Both the position numbers and the translations under genes were made by a program. Positions 12,847-24,892 of a stretch of DNA of 64,000 nt are shown one piece after another. Under the pieces are notes generated by a model that was given only the letters and a program-made list of their open reading frames with translations, was not told the origin of the DNA and did not search any database. Every line of letters starts with the position of its first letter. Position 1 is the first letter of the stretch. This DNA is from Metallyticus violacea (Eukaryota > Arthropoda > Insecta > Mantodea > Metallyticidae): contig CM060837.1 in the NCBI GenBank assembly GCA_030762175.1, positions 7,892,001 through 7,956,000 of the forward strand. The letters run 5' to 3'.

Positions 12847-12939
12847 CTTTAATTGTTTGCTGTACATGGCTGCACAGATTGCGTCAGGTATGAGGTATCT
12901 AGAGACGCTCAACTTCGTACACCGGGATCTTGCCACCAG
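12847..12939 (+). CDS. Ddr: DDR kinase exon carrying the catalytic loop
   Basis: A 93-bp exon sits between a TTCTTTTCAG acceptor and a GTAAGC donor, again phase 2 to phase 2, so it joins the previous exon in frame. It encodes the alpha-E helix ([17 protein letters not shown]) and the catalytic loop VHRDLATR, with the catalytic Asp and the Ala-Thr-Arg order typical of receptor tyrosine kinases. The reading frame is open across both splice junctions and the ~30 residues match DDR spacing (known of the family). The exon is shorter than a naive open frame, which extends upstream into the intron. The intron before it is about 5.4 kb and contains at least three transposon remnants. Confidence 0.9.
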
Positions 12940-13013
12940 GTAAGCTTGTTTCCAAGATAAGTTTCACATATTACTTACATTTATTATTAAATTTTTGTGA
13001 CGACGCTTTATAT

Positions 13014-13758
13014 AGAGTGTCCCATATGAACGCAAATTTTAAATTTAGTTCCTCTATCGGTTTGTTAAGTTGCCACACCTGAAATTTAACATTATTTATT
13101 TATCATCTGTATATATTGCTGTTAAAGATAGCCATTTGTGTTTATTGTTTATCAGCTAAAATAGAGCGATACACGAACAATCAACGCGTTCAGATTCTGA
13201 AAGTGCAATTTGAGTACGATGATTGTCATGCAGGGACCGTTCGAAGACTTTGAGTAATTTTTGGTAGACGAAATGCACTTAACGTGTCAACAGTGTAGTG
13301 TAGAGATTGGTAAGGAAATTTGAAGATACAGGACCGATAGAGAACATCAAATTACCTGGACGTCTTTGCTCTCGTTGATCGGTAGAGAATGTTGCCTTCG
13401 TCAGATAGTGTGTTGCTACGAGCCCAGTGAAGTCGATTCGCCCCCGTTCTCAACAATTAATCCTCCCAGAAGGAGTTTACAGCGAATTTTAATCTTGTGT
13501 TTATGTGGACAATCCACGAACCATCCCTCAATTAAAGGCCGAAATTAGACATGTCATGGATGTAATTCAGCCGGAACTTTGGTCAGAAGTAGTTGATAAT
13601 ATTGCCAACAAGTGAAGGTGTGCCAACGAAGCCGTGGAGGACATTTGCCTGATGTTTTGTTTTATACTTAATGGCAGCCTTTCGCTTCATATTGACTAAG
13701 CATTTTTCAAATTGGGTTTTATTATTAAAACAAAAATTTTGTTCATTATGGGACATCC
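13014..13758 (+). mobile_element. Short DUF4817-type transposon with terminal inverted repeats
   Basis: Ends near 13014 (AGAGTGTCCCATATGAAC) and 13741-13757 (GTTCATTATGGGACATC) are inverted repeats. Between them the + strand can be read in broken frames: QILKVQFEYDDCHAGTVRRL, NPRTIPQLKAEIRHVMDV and IQPELWSEVVDNIANK. These match the N- and C-terminal regions of the family. The central catalytic domain is mostly missing, so this is an internally deleted, non-autonomous copy. Confidence 0.68.
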
Positions 13759-13984
13759 AGTAGAATATTAAGTAACATTGGACAATGATTTTTTTCATAA
13801 AAGCGTGCTCCCAAAATTAAAGTGGTCAATTCTTATAGCTATCTTGATACTATTATCAATATAGTAATACATTTTGACTATGGTTTATGAGATATCTTTA
13901 ATAGTTTTTAGTTAATATGAATATTGTTCAATAAAGAACAATTTTAATTTTTTTTACATCATACCTTCAATTATCATTCCCATT

Positions 13985-14290
13985 GTAGTTCCCGTTGGAT
14001 GCAATGCATCTGTCCCAGCGTTTCTGCCAGTCTTCAAAGACGTGCTGGAAACTATTTTTTGACAGGTGTTTAAAAATCGCCTCTGCAGCCTTCACTACTG
14101 CTTGTGATGATGCTTCTCATCATCTCATGAGTCTCAGTGAAGTATTTACGAAGTTTCATGCTCTGCTCATGATAGCCACCATCTCGATAATTGCAGAGCA
14201 CTCACAACAATGTTGCAACAAAAGTATCATGAAACAACAGAAATATGACTGCATCAGGCATCTCAAGGCCAGAGCTAATCAGTGCTAGCA
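13985..14290 (-). pseudogene. Mariner-like transposase, 3' end only
   Basis: On the minus strand the segment near 14080-13985 reads FQHVFEDWQKRWDRCIASNG then NYNG, the typical ending of mariner transposases. About 300 bp are preserved, just upstream of the DDR activation-loop exon. Confidence 0.65.
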
Positions 14291-14495
14291 AAAGATTTTT
14301 GCTACAATACCTCTTTGGCACAAAATTTTAAAACTTTTTATCATTTTTTATAGACCTTGTCAAGATTCCTTATTCATAATTCAACTTTTCTTCAAAAGAA
14401 AAGTGCCTATTTTCTTTAAATTAGAAATAAGTAAAAGCACCTGATAGATCCAACATTCATTTGACATAACATCTAAATTATGCTCATTGTTACAG

Positions 14496-14637
14496 GAATT
14501 GCTTGGTGGGTAAAGCTTACCAGATCAAGATATCGGACTTTGGTACAGACAATGAACTATATGCTGCAGACTACTACAAGGTAGATGGGACAATGGCCCT
14601 TCCAATCCGTTGGATGGCTTGGGAATCTATCTTCCAG
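14496..14637 (+). CDS. Ddr: DDR kinase exon carrying the activation loop
   Basis: A 142-bp exon between a GTTACAG acceptor and a GTGAGT donor, phase 2 to phase 0. It completes HRDLATRN and encodes [15 protein letters not shown], the activation loop with two adjacent tyrosines (ADYYKVDG), and [11 protein letters not shown], the P+1 loop and start of alpha-EF. These tyrosines are the expected autophosphorylation sites of DDR kinases (family knowledge). The residues after DFG are Thr-Asp-Asn-Glu instead of the Met-Ser-Arg-Asn seen in vertebrate DDRs; this is probably an insect-type variant. No frameshift or stop is present. The exon lies in an intron-rich region with a mariner 3' fragment just upstream. 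Confidence 0.92.
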
Positions 14638-16780
14638 GTGAGTCTCTACTAATAATATTTACTTTTTAAGGACAATATGAATATATTGTCACATAGCCAA
14701 CATTGTGTGATGTTACCTTAGCACAGAACATATGTTTACGCCTAATTATTTTAATGTAGAATTTCACATCACTTATATGGGGTATTGCATTCAGTCTTAA
14801 AGAGAGTTTATTACAAAGGGATCTTTCCAATTCCCTAAAAATTTAACTTTATTTTAAACTGTTTGAATATGGCAGGGATGATTTTGAAAAGTGAAGTGTA
14901 AACTTCCTTTTTTTTTTTGTTGTTGTTGTTTAAATTATAATTTCTAAACTTATAAACAAGTTATCCATATTTATTTAAAAAAAAATTTAAAAATTGTAAA
15001 AACTTAAAAAAATTCAAATGGAACTATGTTATCCATAGTTTTTTGTATCTGTGATTTTCATAGTGAAATATAGTATAATATGACAAATTATTATTACAAA
15101 ATCCCTCAAATTTCACTAATTTTGTTCCACTTACTTGGACTTTTTTCAAAGGCGTTTGCCTACATCTTCAGCCTGGTCCCACTGGCTGCTTCCCAGTGAT
15201 TTAAGTGATTTCGTAACAATAATTTGTCATATTAAGTTGTCCATAGTTTTGAGAAATACTGTTTTTCAGAAAGTAGGCAATTTGAACTATAAAAATTGTG
15301 TTATGAACTTTTTTTTCATATGCAAAATGTAGTAATTTGCAAATCAAGAAATAGGAATTTTAAGCCCAAAATTCACTTCTTGGAAAGAACATAAATTGGA
15401 TTTATAAAAAATATGAATTAATATCATGAAATCTAACTTCCAAGTTTTCGTTAAGGAAAAAAAATAATAAAATGAAATTAATATTTGATGGGATTCAGTT
15501 AAATAATTGGGAGTGATTTTTTTAAATTAAATTTACTTGAGTGGTTCATAAAGTGCATTTTGTGCATGGAAAGCCAACCTTAAGAATGTGTACAGCCAAG
15601 GTCACAGCAAACCAGATAATGAAGGAATACTGGCAGAGAAGGGAAAGGAAAATAAAAGAAATTGTTGCTATTTCAACAAATATCAATTTTTGTTGCAAGG
15701 AAATTCACAATTGTGCCATAAGACTTCTGCAATAAAGATTATAATATTTTATGTGTGCTTGCTTACTACTTTTATTAGAAAAACATGGAATTGGTATTGG
15801 TGTTTTTGTGAATAAGTAGCATACAAGGTGAAAAAATCCAAGCCCTGTCTATCTTAGAACCTTTTGTCTGGTCACGTGCATAAGGTATAATTCCCATTTT
15901 ATTTGTGAGATGGAGAACCAGTTTTTCCTGGGCTACATTGTAGCATATATAACAAATGAAGCTGAAAGTATTTACTATTGTTAAAATGTTTGTCAAGAAT
16001 GATGAACAGATGTTCAAGAGAGATGCTCTCTACCACATGCAACATTTACTCATATAAAACCAGTATTCAGTCTGTGGTGAAGTATTTATAAATGCAAATC
16101 TTAAAAAGATCACACACTTACAAAATTCAACTCTAATATTAATTGCAGGCATTGTCAAATCTATACCAGTGCCAGTAATGCAAATGTTAACACACCAATC
16201 CCTCATCAGAATAAATTGGAAATGCTGCTGATATTCAGCATGAAGAATTATTAAATTAATTAATGCTGAAAAACGTGTTGCTTAAAATTAAAATTTCTTA
16301 GGCTATTATGCTGTGATCTAAAACCAAAACCTGGGAAGGTTTAATTTTAACAATATTAATGGCATTTATACATGCATAATAGTATTACATATTCTTGCTT
16401 ATGAAAAAATGTGAGTAAACATGGCACAAACTTCTTCATATTAAAGTTGTTTGCAGAATGTTTGTGATAAACATCCAATTTTAGTCCCAGGAGATTGAAG
16501 TCTATGAATTTCATCAATAATGACTCAAAAATTTTGTCCAACAATACTGAGATTTCAAGAATGACATTTTTGGAAGTCTGCCTTTCATTGTGGTCTTAAT
16601 CATGACTATTTTTTTTGCCTTCCATGAATTTTTTAAAACAGCAATCCCTATAAATGATTGATATTTCGTTTTTGCTGTTACAGACATTCAGAATTGCATG
16701 CACTTCATATTATGTACAGAATGCTCTGAGATCAAAATAGACGTCCGCTCATCTTTTCTCATTCATGACAGATGTTCCAT
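14638..16780. other. DDR intron, no recognised element
   Basis: AT-rich intron sequence with T and A runs (14909-14930, 14976-15010). No motif or repeat family was recognised in this part. Confidence 0.35.
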
Positions 16781-16819
16781 AAAACTCATGATAATCACCT
16801 CCCTTTTCCCCTACACCTC

Positions 16820-17240
16820 AGAGCTGTTAGTTGGAGGAAACAGGTATTTCATTTTCAGATCCTCCAGGTAGAAAATCTCCCTCACCAGTGTGTACACCAG
16901 CATGAATGACCTTGTACTCCAGTCTGCACAGAACCTTCTTTAGGTTCTTAGCTTCAGTTTTTCTAGCTCTGTTAGCTATCTCTTGATTAGATGGTGGGTT
17001 ATCTGTATCCCACATGTTCCACATGAGGTGATCTTTACCTTGAACAAATTCATTGCAGTCTCTAGTGATATTGGGCAAAGGTGTTGGATCTCTTTCATGC
17101 TTCTGACCGCTGCTGCTAATCTGTCTGCTAAATTAATAAGAAGCATCTTCTGGTCGTCTGCACAGTGATTCCCAAGCGCTTAAAATAATTACTTCTTCAA
17201 AGGCTTTCTCAATTACTGTTTATTTCTTCCGCCTTTTCTG
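16820..17240 (-). pseudogene. Unidentified coding-like remnant in DDR intron
   Basis: The minus strand holds protein-like stretches in two frames: CADDQKMLLINLADRLAAAV upstream, and ITRDCNEFVQGKDHLMWNMW then KNLKKVLCRLEYKVIHAG downstream. The amino-acid composition looks like real protein and the frame switch suggests decay. I do not recognise the family. It could be a transposon gene or a retro-copied host gene. Confidence 0.35.
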
Positions 17241-17379
17241 AGGATTATGAGCTCTATCTCCCTTTGATTCAATATTTATCTAATTTCTTTTTGCCCAAAT
17301 TGTTAGTGTATCCATGGCTCTCCATAATTTGTACCTACTTCTTGATGACATTGCCATATCATTTGCATATATATGTGTG

Positions 17380-18015
17380 TGTGTGTAAATCTGCTAGTGA
17401 CTTTGTGGAAGAACGACTGGTCCAGAGCGACGCGATCACCAATAATCCCCTCCGCACATTGAGTCCGAACCGGTGCTGGTGGTTTGCCGCCATCTCCGGA
17501 CCCACAGGTGAATATTGTGGTGGTCGTAAAGGTGGCCTCATTGGTAAATAGGATGAATGACATAAATGCTAGAATAGTGGGCAAAACCGTTCCCGCGGAA
17601 GAAAGCCCAGCACGCGTTCGTTATAAGTGATATTTCAAATTCGGTCGTCTGGCTTACCCCATACTGGAGGTTAGCTGCACGGGAATCATCGTAAATGTTG
17701 AGCGCACGTTTCTCCAAGGCCGGTGTACCTATCTGACATATCCTTCCTTCATGGTTACCCATTGCCATAAGCTATAACCTGTCTCACACAATGGCGAAAC
17801 ACTGTTGCAAAGTTTTATGACGCGGTTGCCGATGGCGGGGATTCTTTGCCTGGTACATCCGTACAACCTCCCTCCCAATAACATTTGCCTCTCCGTATTT
17901 AAAGACCATCGACCTATTCCCGATTGGAATATGACCGATAGGATATGACTCAGGGATCGTCAATCCCTGCAGATTGAGCAAAATCACCAAATATAGTTAG
18001 CCTCTTTGCTGACTT
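17380..18015 (-). pseudogene. DUF4817-type transposase remnant next to last DDR exon
   Basis: Starting near 17990 on the minus strand, the N-terminus reads SMVFKYGEANVIGREVVRMY then KNPRHRQPRHKTLQQCF. This matches the YGEANGNARAAVR-Y--RFP-RRQP----F pattern of the family. Farther down (about 17510-17420) come catalytic-domain pieces in shifted frames, including HQHRFGLNVRRGL. It is GC-richer than the intron around it, so it is a relatively recent but broken insertion. Confidence 0.7.
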
Positions 18016-18229
18016 GTTGCTTCATACTGGCTTTGCCATGATATCTGAAATTGATTACTGCCAAGTCATTGTGCATATGCCGTTATAACTTAACCCCAGT
18101 CCATTGACCTAATTATTGCAGATTGTTTTTCAAAACTTTAATAGAGAAACTTATGCTAATGGTTTAATTTTTGTGATATATTATGAATTCCATTGTCTTA
18201 TGCTGTTTCTGTTTTTTCGTCTATTACAG

Positions 18230-18526
18230 GGAAAGTATACTACGAAGAGTGATGTATGGGCTTTTGCAGTAACACTGTGGGAAATCCTGAACCTAGCCCG
18301 TCGACCTCCATTTGAGGCAATTACTGACCCTCAGGTGGTTGAGAATTTGGCCCATATGCATCGGGACGATGGACAATTCACTTACCTTCCACGGCCCCCA
18401 TGCACTAAGGACATCTATGATTTGATGTGTGAGTGCTGGAGACGGCATGACATAGAGCGACCCAGCTTCCGAGAGATTCATCTGTTCTTGCAACGAAAGA
18501 ACCTTGGCTATGCCCCTATCACGTGA
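18230..18526 (+). CDS. Ddr: DDR kinase last exon (C-lobe and stop)
   Basis: The terminal coding exon starts after TCTATTACAG in phase 0 and runs 98 codons to TGA at 18524-18526. It encodes GKYTTKSDVWAFAVTLWEIL (alpha-F, with the invariant SDVW Asp and Trp), the alpha-G region, then CWRRHDIERPSFREIHLFL, which holds the conserved CW and RP motifs of tyrosine kinases. It ends about 14 residues after the conserved RPSF-EIH motif, as DDRs do, with no long tail. Joined to the other three exons it gives ~244 residues of uninterrupted kinase domain, so this copy looks functional. A minus-strand DUF4817-type transposon fossil occupies the intron just before it. Confidence 0.93.
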   Translation, partial: GKYTTKSDVWAFAVTLWEILNLARRPPFEAITDPQVVENLAHMHRDDGQFTYLPRPPCTKDIYDLMCECWRRHDIERPSFREIHLFLQRKNLGYAPIT

Positions 18527-18692
18527 TGGCCTTACCCTCATAGTTCCCTTTTCTATAGATGCAACTACTTTATGCCTTAAACTTAATTTTTCATTTTCCT
18601 TATGTGTAAACACTAGAGTAAGCTGTATGTAGCAAAAACGTGGACTTCTACAATTATTTATAATTCTAAATTTAATTCAAGCCTAAAATAAA
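18527..18692 (+). other. Likely start of DDR 3' UTR, with AATAAA signal
   Basis: Noncoding sequence follows the DDR stop. An AATAAA hexamer at 18687-18692 is the first good polyadenylation signal. Further AATAAA motifs occur downstream, so the transcript could be longer. Confidence 0.5.
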
Positions 18693-18699
18693 GGCTGGT

Positions 18700-19715
18700 G
18701 GAAACACTGTATATTATAACAAAAGCTTTAGCAGAAAAACCTAATATAAATTATGGAGCATTTAAAGTGATGCTCTTAAAATTTTACAATGGACTTTTAT
18801 AATGCCATTCCATGTTTTCTATCTCTTGATACAAAAATCAGAGGCTGCAATAAACATGGGAGAGAATAAGCACATATCTTAATTCTGAATCTGATTTTAA
18901 GAAATGTTATATGAATGATACAGTCGGAGATAATATGATGCCTGTAAAAATTGCAGAGTCTCAGAAAAAATATCACATAACTTAATATGAAATTGACAAA
19001 TATCATATGCAAAAAAATAAATAACATTATTTATATGCAGTTTGCGTCAAAAGTGTTTTGCTGTTGATTATGAACTGATACAATTTCAAAGTGGAAGAAA
19101 TGCTCTAAAAAGTAAATTTAAGAGTGGTAATAATAAATATTGACACGTTCCTTAAATGTATGGTACTGAGATTGAATTACATTGCTCATGTACTAAGATC
19201 AATCATTAGCATACTGTACACACTTCATCAGTGACATAACGCACTCCATATCAGATCAGTAATTAACAAGTTGAGCAGAAATGTTTTCACACCTGAAACT
19301 TTTTTTAAAGGACAGGTTAGAAATCTTGAAACGTTTTGGATGAACCAAACAGGGTACGTTTTTATGTTAATTTTTTCTGGTTGCAGAGATAGTTGTATTC
19401 TGATCTTGTTTCTGCTACAGGATATATACCTAACTAAAATGATGAACATGCAGAAAGAGGTTAGAAGGCACCACTAAATAATTCTTTGGGCAAATATTTG
19501 ATACCTCTTAACTGAAATTGGAGACTTGGAGAAAATGAACTAGTAAGTGCCTTTATGTACCATGAAACTTAACATCATTTCCATGTTGTGATAAATAAAT
19601 AACTGCGTCTTTACTATGAGAAAAATTCATTGATTCGTCAGATTTCAAAATGCTATTTTCCAAAGTATTACACCATATAATAATGGTAAATATATGGAAA
19701 GAATTGAAAACCCTC
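18700..19715. other. AT-rich DDR 3' flank
   Basis: No coding frame or repeat family was recognised. It may be part of a longer DDR 3' UTR. Confidence 0.35.
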
Positions 19716-20000
19716 CAAATTTTCATCACATATTACGCATGGACTATGTGTACCTTTTGATTACCGGACACTATCCAATTGGTAATTGCATTCAGACCAC
19801 ATATTTTGTAGCATTCTCCTGTTAATGATGATCATAGCATTTGTGATGCATTCCCTAAGCTCTGTCATGATTTTTGGCAGTGGGTTTACATAAACGTGGT
19901 CCTTAACACACCCCAAAGGAACAAGTCGCATAGCATTAGATCATGAGATCAAAGCCAAGTCATTCTCACCACCATGTCCTATCCAAGATGTGGAAATTAT
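19715..20000 (-). pseudogene. DDE transposase 3' end (DUF4817-like)
   Basis: Minus-strand fragments read LMLCDLFLWGVL and, in another frame, NPLPKIMTELRECI and MLQNMWSECNYQLDSVR. These match the D-FLWG---D-VY----P--L-EL---I C-terminal pattern of this transposase group. Only the last third is present. Confidence 0.6.
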
Positions 20001-21683
20001 TGCTTAGATGACAGTGAATAGTGACATTCTCTTTAAAAGCTTTTATCTTTATTGTCACCATTTTTTTAATGTACTGCACTCATATTGCCACTTGGTGCAT
20101 CATGCTGAAAACTTGAAGAGTTTCTGGTTTTTTCAGTATCAACTAGTAGAGGCTGCTGGAAAAATAATTGAGTGTGCTACGCAAATGGGAAAAAGAACTT
20201 CTTCTAATTCAAAATATAAAGTCTATGCAGCACTCCTTTTCAGTGTTTCTTTCAGATATATTTTCAGGAGTATTATCAGATTAATAAAATAGACTCTTTT
20301 ACTTCACCCTATAGCATTACCAGTTCCTTGCTTGTATAACAGAATATGTGAATATTGTTATTTATACCATAATGTATGAAAGTACATCATTTTTAGTGAG
20401 CAAAAAAGAAAATTATCTGCAATAGATCAAAAAACCAGGTAGTTAAACTATGGATGAACCAAGTTGAGGTATAGGAAATTGGCAGAGATCAGAAGGAGTA
20501 AGAAATTGATTGTAGATATGTTATTTTGATTTGTTGAGTGCAAGTCTTCCAGATATTCCAGTGGGAAACTGCTGATGAACCAAAGACGAGGGCCCAGTAG
20601 TTAATTAGATGAAATTGTGAAAATTAAATACATTTTATAGATGTATTAGTAGGAGAAATTTGATATAAAACATTAGGTTTTGATATTGTTTCGAAGAGGG
20701 TAGGAGAATTTGTAAAAGAATAATATTTGTATGTATAGCTACATGTAAATTGGAAATTAGAAGAAACTAAACATTGTTACATTTAGTATGCCATGTGCCA
20801 GGTGCTTTCAATGTAAAACCAGCATACCTGCTCAAGTCTCTGGAAGAAGCACTGCTGAATTTATCAATGTATTTAAAGTTGGCATTTGGCTCCCATGCAG
20901 TTTCACTTTACTTTTTCTTCCAGAGTTTGTCTAGAGATGGGGTAATTCAACTAACTGCTTACCTAGTTCATACCAGTATTCTGGACACAAATTTTATTGG
21001 CTGTCTTAGCAATATTTAGCCTATCGATTATTATGAAAGATGAGATAAATGGTGCCAATAGCATTTAACTGTTATTATATTCGTTACCAAAATGACAATG
21101 CAAAGCTTGTGTTCAAACTAAAACTAATACATGCATCTTATTAGAAATGTATATATTACATGCAGCAAGAGTGGTTGTATGCCACAAAGTTGTTTTGTAA
21201 GCATAATCATAGAGATACAAGTCACTGTGCTTCACTTTGTGGTAACATGTTTTCTCCTGAAATAAGCAAATCAAAAGTTATATTTTAAATTCAAGCATGG
21301 GAGAATTTGACCTTATCTCTATGAAGCATTTGTTGAGCACATGGCTACAGCAAAGGCACTGAACAATAAAACCAATTTTCAAACATGCAAATTGATTAAT
21401 GTTGAAGCACAAAACATAAGAATAAGAAAATTATTATTTGAACAAAATAAGCTTGAATAATGAGACACCACCATTGGTATCAACCACTATTATATGTGTA
21501 ATACTTTTGAAAATACAATCTTTTAGAATCCATGAATTATTTATAGTAGTCCTGAATAACAATAGGGTTACACCAAGGCTTCACTTTGCTAATTTAGTTT
21601 AATTGCTGCAATGACATATTTGATTATATGAAAGCATTTCTAAAATTAACAGCAAGTTGAATATTTTAAATAAATAATTCTGT

Positions 21684-21686
<3 letters not shown>
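20001..21686. other. AT-rich intergenic DNA
   Basis: No coding or repeat signal is recognised apart from short open frames of ordinary composition (for example 20774-21019). Confidence 0.35.
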
Positions 21687-21724
<38 letters not shown>

Positions 21725-21986
21725 ACTAAAATAAAAGTAGATAAAGATAAAACACAGAGAAAGAGTCACACTTGAAACTGCTATATTTCGAACTACTGCG
21801 ATTCTTCAATGGCAAGAAGCTAGACCATTGGTCTAGCTTCTTGCCATTGAAGAACTCGCAGTAGTTCGAAATATAGCAGTTTCAAGTGTGACTCTTTCTC
21901 TGTGTTTTATCTTTATCTACTTTTATTTTAGTGTTAATTTGTTACATTGTTAATAGTGTTTCTTTATTTTTATGTTTCATTAATAT

Positions 21987-22021
<35 letters not shown>
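21687..22021. repeat. 105-bp near-perfect inverted repeat between (TA)n tracts
   Basis: The left arm is 21722-21826 and the right arm 21830-21935, separated by only ATT. They differ by one inserted base plus at most a base or two. (TA)n tracts lie at 21687-21720 and 21991-22021. The outer sequence (AATTTGTTACATTGTTAATA) matches the start of the related copy at 38624. Each arm contains AGTTCGAAATATAGC, which resembles part of a hammerhead core. Likely an inverted pair of Penelope-type terminal repeats. Confidence 0.8.
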
Positions 22022-22026
<5 letters not shown>

Positions 22027-22520
22027 TATGCCACTTTTATACATAATCACCCTTCTTTTCAATGCACTTTTCATACTAATGTATCAAATGGAAAAAAGTT
22101 TTGGTTACGCCTATAACCAGGAATGCACCACTTTGACCTCATCATGACTTCAAATCTTTCTCCTCTCAAAGCATCCTTCAGGTGCGCAAAAATGCATAAT
22201 AATTTCAGGGAGCAAGATGGAACTATATGAGGGATATTTAAGATCTAAAATCTCTGAGTGGTGTCAACAGGCATCATAATGAAGAAGTCCTTTAGACATA
22301 AGTGCCCTGTGATGCTCTTTTTTGCCCACTTCAGTTGTTTCTCCAACATTGCACCCTATCTGACACTATGCATTGTTTCATCCTTTTACATAATGTTTTA
22401 AAAATAGTCTTTCATACCGCAGAAGGCACTCAATTTGTGCTCAGTAGTCAGTTTACAAGGTACCCAACTCACTGTGCATATATACATATTGGATAAAAAG
22501 TAATAGCAACAGTGCTTTAA
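22022..22520. other. Unassigned AT-rich DNA
   Basis: No feature recognised. Confidence 0.3.
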
Positions 22521-22524
22521 TGCC

Positions 22525-23400
22525 CTGAGGGCTCTATTAGCCGAGGAAAGCTAAGTACATTTCTTAAATGTAATCTTCTGCCATACATATGGATCTTTGT
22601 TAATGTCCTGAAGTTACTGCCCTATAGCTTGCGAAGAGAATGTAATCACATGGGCTTATATTGAGTGATTATGGTGGATCTTCCAATATCTCCCAGTTCT
22701 ATCAGCATAGGAGGTACATCACAACCATAGCAGTGTGATACTTTGCATTGTCATGAAGGATCATGGGTTTAATTGCCAGCAAGTATGATCACTTTCTCCT
22801 TATTGCTGGATGAAGGTGGTGTTGCAATTGCAATAGCATTTGCCCTTTGCCTTTCAGGTACAGTCTGGTGCAGTATGAATTTCATATACCACAATAACCA
22901 TCACCTTCATACCATGTTCCTTTGAATGAGGAGACCTGGGATGTTTCCATTCATTTGATTGCCATTTCAAGTGTGATGCATAGAAACGAGCCCAGGTTTT
23001 GTCCATACTGAGAATTCTTCCAAGAAAATTGTCACTTTCTCTTATATAATGTTTCAGGAAGTCCTGTAAAATTGCGTAATGATGCCATTGTTGCACCTCC
23101 GTGATGACATATGGTATCCTGCTGTTTTGTGGAACCCAAGAATGTCCTGCAGATAGTGGATATAGTTTTGTGGCATATGCCTATCTCTGCAGCTAATTCA
23201 TGGACAGTCCATCAGTGATCAACATCCAATACAGAGGCAAGAAGCTGAATTGTGCAGTTGTCAGTGGGAGCCGTCCTGAACAGCATCCCTGCCTGCATGA
23301 ATAACTTTCATTCATCTTGGCACTGTGCAATATGGCAATGCTGCATCACCATAGTTCCTGATAACAATCTTGAGCACCATAACCTCATGCAACTTCTATT
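22525..23400 (-). pseudogene. Mariner-like transposase remnant
   Basis: The open stretch 23096-22854 (minus) reads FLGRILSMDKTWARFYASHL then KWQSNEWKHPRSPHSKE, the block around the first catalytic Asp (here MDKTW for the usual GDETW) and its downstream sequence. Around 22700-22650 a decayed WEILEDPPY-S-DISPCDYILF region holds the last catalytic motif. Frames shift in between. Confidence 0.68.
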
Positions 23401-24890
23401 TTGATCCACAAAGGTTGTTCCAGTTTCGAAAACATATTGCTAGAGCACTTGCACTATCCACCTCTACTTCAAGGAACTTCATTACATCATTGAATAACTG
23501 AACAACTATCGCCATTCACTGTTGAAAGTCATTGAACATTCCAGTATTAGATCCACACAACCGTATCACTAACAAGGTTGTGACCTCTGCATGCTTTTTT
23601 TCCAGTCAAATAGCTTGCAGTACTTGACAATGATAACACTCAATTCCCTGGCCAGGACTTCTAAATAAGTGCACCTGCTTTTACAAATAATGGCATTTGT
23701 GATCCACCTTCTCATCAATGATGGCTATCCTGGGATGACCAGGGCATTGCTCAGTACCCCCATTATTAACCAGAAAATGATTGTTATATGAGCATTTTGC
23801 TCACTAACCATTCTAAAGCATTAATTTTTTTTAGATTCCTTATATTATAAACCTGTCTATATTTAAAGTTGTTCTTTATTTTAAAATTCATGCTCACCAA
23901 AACCTTCTGAAATCCCCAAAATTTTGTTTTCTTTTACCTTAATGCTTCATCCATATTTCTCATCTATATATACTGGGAGATCCCATTTAAATCCTTTTAA
24001 GAGTTGTTCATGCACTAGGCATCTTAAATTCACTGCCATACTTCATCTAAATAATGATAATAATAAATTTCATTTTCTGAAGCTTGAGGGAAAGTTTGTT
24101 CCCACTTAATCGGAATATTTGCAGCTCTTAGCCTGAGAAAAATGTCAATGGCTCTTGTTGCCTTGGTGTAATACCTCCTTAAGATAAATCTGAGGGAAAG
24201 ATGAATTATAAACAGGTTAAAATAAAGCTTGCAATATCTGTATAACAGAAGTTACACAGTAAGAAATTCACCTTCATCACTGGATATACACTAACATCAA
24301 GATCATGTTATGGAATCTCTAAACAGAAAATGAACTTATTTAACCCTGGAATAGATATTTGAAAATAGTATCACATACAAGGACAGGTTGAACAGTAATG
24401 ACTCCTAAATAAAATAGAAATGAACTGACAAGTATCTCTCCAAATTACGTAACATGAATATGTGTTCTCTCAGACTTTCAGGTCATAGGTAATAAGACTT
24501 TTCTTAGCTTCTAGATTTTTCCATATCATTGTAGTTCACATTTCTTGCCTTAAATTCCCCTTATATTTAAATTTAAAATATCAACTCTTGCAACTAATGC
24601 TAATGAATATAATATTTAGTCTAAATGAACTCTGTGCTAATGCTGATTTTTCAGTTGAACATGGCAAATTATGTTCAGCTTTTCTTATGTTTATAAAGTA
24701 CTCTGTTTGTCCTATACAGGATTTACCACTTGCATGGAATACAATAGATCCTAGGGTCCTTAACTGAGCAGAAGAATGATTATAATATGCAAGTTATTCT
24801 ACAAAGGTATATCACAAACATTGTTACAAAGTTTTTAATGAAATACATAGAGTGTTTTTATTATACTTCAATATGCTTTTTACAGGAGGT
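23401..24890. other. Unassigned intergenic DNA
   Basis: The part 23400-23800 is slightly GC-richer and may extend the neighbouring transposon. The remainder shows nothing recognisable. Confidence 0.3.
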
Positions 24891-24892
24891 AT

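Noticed and set aside
18293..18613. 106-codon minus-strand frame
   Set aside because: Antisense shadow of the last DDR exon.
20008..20292. 94-codon frame with a TTTTTTCAG acceptor-like site near 20137
   Set aside because: Considered as an extra exon of DDR or MED14. The residues match neither and no donor in frame was convincing.
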